A stretch of 64,000 nucleotides of DNA. Origin: Collinsella sp. (lineage in GTDB: Bacteria > Actinomycetota > Coriobacteriia > Coriobacteriales > Coriobacteriaceae). The stretch lies in NCBI GenBank assembly GCA_019425045.1, contig JAHYYI010000003.1, positions 62,001 through 126,000 of the forward strand, in the 5' to 3' direction. The translations under genes and the position numbers were made by a program. Shown piece after piece: positions 1-6,851 of this stretch. The notes beneath the pieces were generated by a model, which was not told the DNA's origin, ran no database searches, and saw nothing but the letters and a program-made list of their open reading frames with translations. Each line of letters begins with the position of its first letter. The first letter of the stretch is position 1.

Positions 1-1
1 A

Positions 2-115
2 CAGATGAGCGGTAGGTATTTGGCGGTAAACGGTCGACCAAAAGAAAAGTTAGATGTTATTTTGAACAGACACTTTCCTGACCTGCGGAAATGCATTATC
101 TCAGCTGAAGAATAG
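2..115 (+). CDS. C-terminal end of an unidentified protein (cut by window edge)
   Basis: An open frame enters from the left edge and ends at TAG 113-115, giving about 37 residues that finish with ...RKCIISAEE. Composition is protein-like (mixed charged and aliphatic residues), but no family is recognisable from so short a tail. It lies upstream of, and on the same strand as, the first permease. It could be chance, because the other forward frames are closed early and only the tail is visible. Confidence 0.4.
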   Translation, partial: QMSGRYLAVNGRPKEKLDVILNRHFPDLRKCIISAEE

Positions 116-137
116 TCTGATAACAAATAATTATTAT

Positions 138-165
138 TGAGAATGAGAATCATCTTTAATACGAT
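138..165 (+). promoter_or_regulatory. Candidate promoter overlapping a Fur-like box
   Basis: TTGAGA (138-143) and TACGAT (160-165) are separated by 16 bp and could serve as -35 and -10 elements for the first permease, leaving a leader of about 80 nt. The spacer holds an AT-rich stretch at 139-157 that matches 14 of 19 positions of the classical Fur box, with a core palindrome of ATGA and TCAT arms. The promoter is inferred. The Fur match is visible but unproven, and Actinobacteria also use DtxR-type iron regulators with a different site. Confidence 0.4.
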
Positions 166-252
166 ATGCAACGAAGGCACAACCTCAACCCCGCACTGCG
201 TCACAATAGGGCGTTAGATGCGAAAACAACTATTTCGAGGATTGGTGGTCAA

Positions 253-1647
253 ATGACCCAGGAGACGGTTACGAACGGCACTGAAGCCCTGTTCACTCGT
301 GAAGGCATGCCTCCCGTTAAGGAAATGATCCCGTGTGCCCTTCAGCACGTACTGGCATCGTTTGCCGGCATCATCACCCCGGCTGTCATCATGGCCGGCG
401 TCTACGGCTTTAATAGCCAGCAGAGCACCGACATCATCCAGGTCGCGCTCATTCTTTCGGCGATCGACACGGCCCTTCAGGCCTTTGCCCCCTTCCGTCG
501 CATCGGCGGCGGCCTGCCCATCGTCATGGGCGTTTCGTTCGCGTTCCTCCCGGCCCTGCAGGCCATGGGCGCCTCGGGCTTTAGCTTTGGCGCGCTGTTG
601 GGCGGCGAGATTGTCGGCGGTGCCGTCGCGGTCCTCTTTGGTCTGGCCTACAGCAAGATTAAGTGGCTGTTCCCACCCGTCGTGACCGGTACGGTCATCT
701 TCTCCATCGGCGTTTCGCTGTATCCCACGGCCGTCAAGTATATGGCCGGCGGTATGGGTACGCCACTGTGGGGCACCCCGCAGGCCTGGTGCGTCGCTCT
801 TATCACCTTCGCCGTGGTCTTTGCGCTCGCCAACTTTGGCAAGGGCACGCTCAAGCTGGGATCCGTGTTCTTTGGCATGATCGTTGGCATGATCGTCTCC
901 ATCCCCTTTGGCATGATCGACTTCTCAAGCGTCGCCACCGCTCAGGTCTTCGCCCTTCCCAAGCTCATGCCCTATGCGCTCGAGTTTGATCCCGAGGTCT
1001 GCATTACCCTCGCCGTCGTGTTCCCCATGGTTGCCATCCAGGTTATCGGCGACGTCTCCGCCGCCTGCCTGGGCTCCATCGACCGTATGCCCACCGAGCG
1101 CGAGCTCTCCGGCGCTATCGTGTCCCAGGGCCTCACCTCTATGGTCGGCGGCCTGCTGGGCGGTCTTCCCACCAGCGCCCTTGGCCAGAACGTGGGCATC
1201 ATCTGCTCCAACAAGGTCGTCAACAAGTGGGTCTTTGTGATCATCGCGGCCGTCTTTGCCATCGCCGGTCTGTTCCCGCAGCTCTCTGCCGTCCTTTCCG
1301 CTATCCCGCAGCCCGTCATCGGCGGCGCGACCGTCGGCGTCTTTGGCACCATTACCATGAACGGCGTGCGCATGTTCACCCGCGAGGGCCTCACGCAGCG
1401 CACTACCACCATCGTCGGTACCTCCGTCGTCTTTGGCCTGGGTATCTGGATGGCCAGCGGTTGCCTTGCCGGCGAGGGTATGCCCGCCTGGGTGTCCACC
1501 GTCATCGGCTCCAATGCCGTAACCCCCACCGCCATCATGGCCATTGTCCTTAACCTGATCCTTCCGCAGACGCCGGTCGTGGCTCAGCACATCGATGCTG
1601 CCAAGGACGCTGCCGTTGATCTGGTCTTGCCCGAGAGCAAGAAGTAA
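253..1647 (+). CDS. NCS2-family nucleobase (uracil/xanthine/urate) permease
   Basis: Inner-membrane purine-type permease of the nucleobase:cation symporter-2 family, 464 aa with about 12-14 hydrophobic segments. The family's Gln-His pair in TM1 is visible (ALQHVLASFAG), as is the TM10 signature around GQNVGIICSNK, where the usual Thr of the NCS2 motif is replaced by Asn. The start is ATG 253, preceded by GAGG; the upstream in-frame ATG at 166 lacks a good ribosome binding site. It is the first gene of the purine locus and precedes ssnA, so urate or xanthine uptake is likely. The paralogue at 29624-30952 shares the same Asn substitution. Substrate cannot be fixed from sequence alone. Confidence 0.9.
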   Translation: MTQETVTNGTEALFTREGMPPVKEMIPCALQHVLASFAGIITPAVIMAGVYGFNSQQSTDIIQVALILSAIDTALQAFAPFRRIGGGLPIVMGVSFAFLPALQAMGASGFSFGALLGGEIVGGAVAVLFGLAYSKIKWLFPPVVTGTVIFSIGVSLYPTAVKYMAGGMGTPLWGTPQAWCVALITFAVVFALANFGKGTLKLGSVFFGMIVGMIVSIPFGMIDFSSVATAQVFALPKLMPYALEFDPEVCITLAVVFPMVAIQVIGDVSAACLGSIDRMPTERELSGAIVSQGLTSMVGGLLGGLPTSALGQNVGIICSNKVVNKWVFVIIAAVFAIAGLFPQLSAVLSAIPQPVIGGATVGVFGTITMNGVRMFTREGLTQRTTTIVGTSVVFGLGIWMASGCLAGEGMPAWVSTVIGSNAVTPTAIMAIVLNLILPQTPVVAQHIDAAKDAAVDLVLPESKK

Positions 1648-1664
1648 CCAATTCGGTGCTATTC

Positions 1665-1745
1665 GTCGGCGGACGCATCGCCTCGTCCGCCGACGTCATG
1701 CGGCGCCAAGCCGCACTTCAAAGGGTTCGTCCCTTTGGTGAAGTG
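1665..1745 (+). promoter_or_regulatory. Two intercistronic hairpins between permease and ssnA
   Basis: First stem: GTCGGCGGACG (1665-1675) with CGTCCGCCGAC (1684-1694). Second stem: CACTTC plus AAAGGG (1714-1725) with CCCTTT plus GAAGTG (1731-1745) around a short TTCGT loop. Neither is followed by a T-run, so they look more like mRNA-processing or stability elements, or a structured leader for ssnA, than intrinsic terminators. Confidence 0.5.
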
Positions 1746-1843
1746 TTGACGGGAGAGGGCCCGTTTCCGGTGTAGGCCGGCGCTTCGCACTTCCGCTATG
1801 TCAGAGGTGTCAAACCCCGCCCCTGATGTTGAAGGGAGCATTC

Positions 1844-3199
1844 ATGCTTCTGGTCGCTAACGGTTCCGTCTTTACTCGCAACGCTCAGACCCCGTTCATC
1901 CCCAACGGTGCGGTCGCCATTGACGGAGATACGATCGTCGAAGTGGGCCCCGAGTGCGAGCTCAAGGTCAAGTACCCGGATGCCGAGTACGTCGACGCCC
2001 AGGGCAACCTCATCATGCCCGGACTCATTAACTGCCACACCCACATCTACTCGGGTCTGGCCCGCGGCCTTGCCATTAAGGGCTGCAACCCCACCAACTT
2101 CCTGGAGAATCTTGAGCAGCAGTGGTGGAAGATCGACGACAACCTGACGCTCGACGGCACCAAGGCCAGCGCCTATGCCACGATTCTTGACTCCATCCGC
2201 GATGGCGTCACCACGATCTTCGATCACCACGCGAGCTTCTGCGAGATTCCGGGGAGCCTCTTTACCATTAAGGACGCCGCTCAGGAGTTGGGCATGCGTT
2301 CGTGCCTGTGCTACGAGGTCTCCGACCGCCGCGGCCAGGAAAAGTGCGACCAGGCCATTGCCGAGAACGCCGAGTTTGCCCAGTGGGCCGCCAAGGAGCG
2401 TCGCGATAACGACAACCACATGATCGCCGCCATGTTTGGCGGGCATGCCACCTTCACGCTTTCGGACGAGACCATGGACAAGATGGCCGAGGCCAACAAC
2501 GGCCTGACCGGCTTCCACATCCATGTGTGCGAGGGCATGAATGACGTGTGGGACTCCCGTCTCAACCGCGGCGGCATCAGCCCCGTCGAGCGCCTGCTGC
2601 AGCACAACCTGCTGGGTCCCGATACCATGCTGGGCCACTGCATCCACGTGACGCCTGCCGAGATGGATATCGTCAAGGAGTCCGGTACCTGGCTCGTCAA
2701 CAACCCCGAATCCAATATGGGCAACGCCGTGGGCTGTGCCCCCGTGCTCGAGTTCTTCCGCCGCGGCATCCCCGTGTGCATGGGCACCGACGCCTACACC
2801 CACGATATGCTCGAGAGCCTTAAGGTCTTCCTGATCATTCAGCGCCACAACGCCGCCATGCCCAACGTGGGCTGGTGCGAGGCCATGACCATGCTGTTCG
2901 AGAACAACGCCAAGATGGCGAGCAAGTACTTCGATCGCAAGCTCGGTGTGCTCGAGGCCGGCGCTGCCGCCGACGTCATCGTTATGGACTACAAGCCCTT
3001 TACGCCGCTGAGCGAGGAGAATATCGACGGCCACATGCTCTTTGGCATGATGGGCAAAAACTGCCGCACCACCATCATCAACGGCCGCGTCCTGTACAAG
3101 GATCGCGAGTTCGTTGGCATTGATGAGGAAAAGATCAACGCGTGGACCATGGCTGAGTCCAAGAAGCTCTGGAGCACGCTCAACGATCGCACCTACTAA
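1844..3199 (+). CDS. ssnA: Putative aminohydrolase SsnA (amidohydrolase superfamily)
   Basis: Cytosolic metal-dependent deaminase/hydrolase, 451 aa, related to guanine deaminase and to SsnA of the E. coli xdhD-ygfK region. Metal ligands are visible: HxH in NCHTHIYSGL, His in GFHIHVCEG, His in LGHCIHVT and Asp in MGTDAYTHDM. The start ATG 1844 is chosen because GAAGGGAG lies at 1831-1838; an ATG at 1826 is in frame but has no ribosome binding site. It is followed by ygfK, the polyferredoxin gene and xdhD on the same strand, the arrangement of the anaerobic urate-degradation cluster. Its exact substrate there (a purine-ring intermediate) is not known from the sequence. Confidence 0.9.
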   Translation: MLLVANGSVFTRNAQTPFIPNGAVAIDGDTIVEVGPECELKVKYPDAEYVDAQGNLIMPGLINCHTHIYSGLARGLAIKGCNPTNFLENLEQQWWKIDDNLTLDGTKASAYATILDSIRDGVTTIFDHHASFCEIPGSLFTIKDAAQELGMRSCLCYEVSDRRGQEKCDQAIAENAEFAQWAAKERRDNDNHMIAAMFGGHATFTLSDETMDKMAEANNGLTGFHIHVCEGMNDVWDSRLNRGGISPVERLLQHNLLGPDTMLGHCIHVTPAEMDIVKESGTWLVNNPESNMGNAVGCAPVLEFFRRGIPVCMGTDAYTHDMLESLKVFLIIQRHNAAMPNVGWCEAMTMLFENNAKMASKYFDRKLGVLEAGAAADVIVMDYKPFTPLSEENIDGHMLFGMMGKNCRTTIINGRVLYKDREFVGIDEEKINAWTMAESKKLWSTLNDRTY

Positions 3200-3214
3200 T
3201 TCACAAGTAGATTC

Positions 3215-3329
3215 ACGCGCGTCGGGTGTTTCGCCGCATTCGACGCGCGTATAGGCGGCCTCCGCGGGGTCGCCGGCGCTGTGCTAGCGCTACACCGTAT
3301 TTGCGCCCGCCGCGCGGTCTCGCCGGGCG
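3215..3329 (+). promoter_or_regulatory. GC-rich structured spacer between ssnA and ygfK
   Basis: A perfect 10-bp inverted repeat, ACGCGCGTCG (3215-3224) and CGACGCGCGT (3241-3250), is followed by a second stem, CGCCCG (from about 3304) and CGGGCG (to about 3329). There is no T-run. It probably folds in the mRNA and separates ssnA from ygfK expression, or marks a processing point. Function is inferred. Confidence 0.45.
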
Positions 3330-3348
3330 TTACAGAGAGGAGCTCATT

Positions 3349-6348
3349 ATGAGCGACATCATGAGGCCGATCCCGTTTTCACAGCTGATGAACTGGATCA
3401 TCGAGGAGCACAAAACTCAGGGCGCCATCTTTGGCGTGCGCAAGATGGTCACGACCAACCAGGAGGGCGCGCTTCCCATTTTTGACGAGCGCATCGAGAC
3501 TCCGTTTGGCCCGGCCGCCGGTCCCAATACGCAGCTTGCCCAGAACATCGTGGCATCCTACGTGGCCGGTTCCCGCTTCTTTGAGCTCAAGACCGTCCAG
3601 GTTATGGACGGCGAGGAGCTCTCCAAGTGTGTGAACAAACCCTGCATCGTGGCGCAGGACGAGTGCTACAACTGCGAGTGGTCGACCGAGCTCGAGGTTC
3701 CGCAGGCCTTTGCCGAGTACGTGAAGGCATGGTTTGCCTGCCACCTGATTGCCCGCGAGTATGGCCTGGGCAGCCCGGACGGCTTTGTCTTCAACATGTC
3801 CGTGGGCTATGACCTTGAGGGTATTAAGAGCCCCAAGGTCGACGCCTACATCGAGGGCATGAAGGACGCCAGCGGCTCCGAGGTTTGGAACGAGTGCCGC
3901 ACGTGGGCGCTCGCTAACCTGGACAAGTTTGAGCATGTCGACGCCGCGTTTGTCGAGTCCATCCCGGCACGCGTCTCCAACTCCATCACCGAATCTACCC
4001 TGCACGGCTGCCCGCCCGCCGAGATCGAGCGCATCGCGACCTACCTCATCACCGAGAAGGGCCTCAACACCTACATCAAGTGCAACCCCACGCTGCTGGG
4101 CTATGAGTTTGCCCGCCAGCGTCTGAACGAGCTGGGCTTTGACTACATCGTCTTCGACGATACGCACTTCCGCGAGGACCTGCAGTGGGCTGACGCCGTG
4201 CCCATGTTCGAGCGCCTGATTGCCCTGTGCGCCGAGCGCGGCCTGGAGTTTGGCGTCAAGCTCACCAACACCTTCCCCGTCGACGTGACGAGGAACGAGC
4301 TGCCTTCCACCGAGATGTACATGTCCGGCCGTTCGCTGTTCTCGCTGACCATCGAGGCCGCCCGCCGCATTACCGAGCAGTTCGATGGCAAGCTGCGCAT
4401 CAGCTACTCCGGCGGTGCTACGATCTACAACATCCGCGCCCTGTACGATGCCGGCATTTGGCCCGTCACCCTGGCGACCGACGTGCTCAAGCCCGGTGGC
4501 TACGAGCGCTTTAGCCAGATGGCCGGCGAGTTTGCCGACCTGGACGGTAAGCCGTTTGAGGGCGTCTCTCTCGAGGCCGTGACTGCGATCCAGACCGACT
4601 CGCTCACCAACCCGCTCTACAAGAAACCGCTGCGCCCGCTGCCCGACCGCAAGGTTGCCGGCAAGAGCCCGCTTTCCGACTGCTTTACCACGCCGTGCCG
4701 CACGAGCTGCCCCATTCAGCAGGATGTTCCCGCCTATCTGGCGGCTGTTGACGAGGGCCGCTACGAGGACGCGCTCAACATTATCATCGAGCGCAACGCC
4801 CTGCCGTTCATTACCGGTACCATCTGCCCGCATCCCTGCGGCCGTGCCTGCGAGCGTGCATTCTACGAGCCCGAGGGCGCCCAGATTCGCGCCAGCAAGC
4901 TCAAGGCCGCCCGCGAGGCCATGACCGCCGTGCTGCCCAAGCTGCGCGCCCAGGCCATTGCCAACGACGCCGAGCGCAACGTTGCCGTTATCGGCGGCGG
5001 CCCGGCCGGTCTGGCGACGGCGTTCTTCCTGACGCGCGCCGGCGTGCCCGTCACTATCTTCGAGGCCCGCGACTCTCTCGGCGGCGTGGTCCGTCACGTG
5101 ATCCCCGAGTTCCGTATCGCGAGCGACGATATCTCCCACGACGCCGAGCTCTGCCTGGTCTTTGGCGCCAAGGTTCAGCTCAACGCTCACGTGGAGTCCA
5201 TTGACGAGCTCAAGGCCCAGGGCTTTACCGACGTGGTCGTGGCCACCGGTGCCTGGATGCCCGGCTCTGCGGGCCTGGGCGAGGGTGCCGAGCTCGACGT
5301 GCTGGAGTTCCTCGAGGCCGCCAAGAAGGGCGAGAAACTCGAGCTGGGCGAGGATGTCGTGGTCATCGGCGCCGGCAATACCGCTATGGACGCGGCCCGC
5401 GTGGCCAAGCGCCTGACTGGCGTGAAGAACGTGCGCCTGGTGTATCGCCGCACCAAGAAGCAGATGCCCGCCGACGAGGAAGAGCTCGATCTTGCTCTTG
5501 CCGACGGCGTTGAGTTCTGTGAGCTGCTGGCGCCCAAGGCGCTCAACGACGCCGTGCTGACCTGCGACGTTATGGAGCTTGGCGAGCCGGATGCAAGCGG
5601 CCGTCGCAGCCCCGTCGCCACGGGCGAGACCGTCGAGCTTCCTGCCACCACGGTGATTTGCGCCGTGGGCGAGGGCATCGATGCCAGCCTGTACGACGCC
5701 GCGGGCGTCGAGCACGACCGTCGCGGCCGCCTTGCCGCCACCTCCACCGGCGTCGAGGGCGTTTGGGCTGCAGGCGACTGCCGTCGCGGTCCTGCCACCG
5801 TGGTCGAGGCTATTGCCGACGCCGCCGAAGTCGCCCGCGCCATCGCCGGCGTGGACTTTAACAAGTACGTCGACTGCAACGAGCAGGCCGGTCGCGAGGA
5901 CACCTGCTACGAGCGCAAGGGGTCGCCGTGCCGTGACAAGCGCAACTGCACCAAGACCCGCTGCCTGGGCTGCGGCTCGGTGTGCGAGGTCTGCTGTGAC
6001 GTGTGCCCCAACCGCGCCAACGTGGCAATTAAGGTGCCGGGCCTGGCCAAGCACCAGGTGGTACATGTCGATGGCATGTGCAACGAGTGCGGCAACTGCG
6101 CCGTGTTCTGCCCCTACCAGGAGGGTCGTCCCTACAAGGACAAGCTCACCCTGTTCTGGAGCGAGCAGGACATGGAGAACTCCGAGAACGAGGGCTTCCT
6201 GGCCGTGGACGAGGATCACTTTAAGGTCCGCGTCGCCGGCACGGTCCGCACCGTCTCGGTCGATGCCGTCAACACCGGTCTTCCCGAGGCCGTCCGCCTG
6301 ACCATCAGGGCCGTGCGCGACAACTATTCGTACCTTCTTAAGAAATAG
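3349..6348 (+). CDS. ygfK: YgfK, FAD/iron-sulfur NAD(P)H oxidoreductase ('selenate reductase subunit')
   Basis: Large cytosolic redox protein, 999 aa (E. coli YgfK is about 1030). Domain order: a dihydroorotate-dehydrogenase-like barrel (about 1-410); a GltD-like Cys-rich segment (CRTSCPIQQD and GTICPHPCGRACER, about 450-510); an FAD site (VIGGGPAGLATAF, about 545); an NAD(P)H site (VVIGAGNTAMDAARV, about 670); and two 4Fe-4S motifs near the C terminus (CLGCGSVCEVCCDVCP and CNECGNCAVFCP). The start is ATG 3349 behind AGAGAGGAG; the open frame runs further upstream but that part is Arg-rich and non-coding in character. It probably passes electrons between NAD(P)H and the XdhD-type enzyme. The selenate reductase name is historical; purine or urate reduction is the better reading here. 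Confidence 0.93.
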   Translation: MSDIMRPIPFSQLMNWIIEEHKTQGAIFGVRKMVTTNQEGALPIFDERIETPFGPAAGPNTQLAQNIVASYVAGSRFFELKTVQVMDGEELSKCVNKPCIVAQDECYNCEWSTELEVPQAFAEYVKAWFACHLIAREYGLGSPDGFVFNMSVGYDLEGIKSPKVDAYIEGMKDASGSEVWNECRTWALANLDKFEHVDAAFVESIPARVSNSITESTLHGCPPAEIERIATYLITEKGLNTYIKCNPTLLGYEFARQRLNELGFDYIVFDDTHFREDLQWADAVPMFERLIALCAERGLEFGVKLTNTFPVDVTRNELPSTEMYMSGRSLFSLTIEAARRITEQFDGKLRISYSGGATIYNIRALYDAGIWPVTLATDVLKPGGYERFSQMAGEFADLDGKPFEGVSLEAVTAIQTDSLTNPLYKKPLRPLPDRKVAGKSPLSDCFTTPCRTSCPIQQDVPAYLAAVDEGRYEDALNIIIERNALPFITGTICPHPCGRACERAFYEPEGAQIRASKLKAAREAMTAVLPKLRAQAIANDAERNVAVIGGGPAGLATAFFLTRAGVPVTIFEARDSLGGVVRHVIPEFRIASDDISHDAELCLVFGAKVQLNAHVESIDELKAQGFTDVVVATGAWMPGSAGLGEGAELDVLEFLEAAKKGEKLELGEDVVVIGAGNTAMDAARVAKRLTGVKNVRLVYRRTKKQMPADEEELDLALADGVEFCELLAPKALNDAVLTCDVMELGEPDASGRRSPVATGETVELPATTVICAVGEGIDASLYDAAGVEHDRRGRLAATSTGVEGVWAAGDCRRGPATVVEAIADAAEVARAIAGVDFNKYVDCNEQAGREDTCYERKGSPCRDKRNCTKTRCLGCGSVCEVCCDVCPNRANVAIKVPGLAKHQVVHVDGMCNECGNCAVFCPYQEGRPYKDKLTLFWSEQDMENSENEGFLAVDEDHFKVRVAGTVRTVSVDAVNTGLPEAVRLTIRAVRDNYSYLLKK

Positions 6349-6359
6349 GCGAGTCTCTT

Positions 6360-6839
6360 ATGGCCAAATCCATTCAACATAACGTGGCCTACGTTGCCTG
6401 CGGAAGCGGCTGTGCTTCCGCAGGCGGCGACGCCCGCTGCAGCGAAGGCTGCATTGGCTGTGGCGCCTGTGTCACGGCCTGTCCCCATGGCGCCATTGCG
6501 CTGGTCGATGGCATCGCCCGCGTGGATCGCTCCAAGTGCACGGGCTGTGGCCTGTGCGGCATGGCGTGCCCGCAGCGCGTGATCGCCTTCGTTCCCGGCT
6601 ACCAGAACATTCTGGTGCGCTGCAACAACACCGATAAGGGCGCCATTGCTCGCAAGATCTGCGACACGAGCTGCATCGGTTGCGGCATGTGCGCTAAAAA
6701 GTGCCCTGCCGGCGCTATCCGCATCGAGGACAACTGCGCCCATATCGACGGCGCGGACTGCCTGTCGTGCGGCATGTGCGCCGTCGTCTGCCCGCATGGC
6801 GCCGTCCACGACCGCACCGGCATCGCCGCCGGCGTGTAG
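6360..6839 (+). CDS. Polyferredoxin with four 4Fe-4S motifs
   Basis: Small electron-transfer protein, 159 aa, with four CxxCxxCxxxCP motifs in a row (CIGCGACVTACP, CTGCGLCGMACP, CIGCGMCAKKCP, CLSCGMCAVVCP), so two bacterioferredoxin-like domains and potentially four 4Fe-4S clusters. There is no signal peptide or membrane segment. It starts 11 bp after ygfK and ends 12 bp before xdhD, so it is almost certainly co-translated with them and is a likely electron carrier between YgfK and XdhD. Related modules occur in RnfB-type proteins, but no Rnf genes are present here. Confidence 0.88.
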   Translation: MAKSIQHNVAYVACGSGCASAGGDARCSEGCIGCGACVTACPHGAIALVDGIARVDRSKCTGCGLCGMACPQRVIAFVPGYQNILVRCNNTDKGAIARKICDTSCIGCGMCAKKCPAGAIRIEDNCAHIDGADCLSCGMCAVVCPHGAVHDRTGIAAGV

Positions 6840-6851
6840 AAGGGAATCACC

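Noticed and set aside
3379..6219. Very long minus-strand open frame inside ygfK
   Set aside because: It is a shadow of GC-biased third positions; the plus strand has clear FAD, NAD and Fe-S motifs and a proper start.
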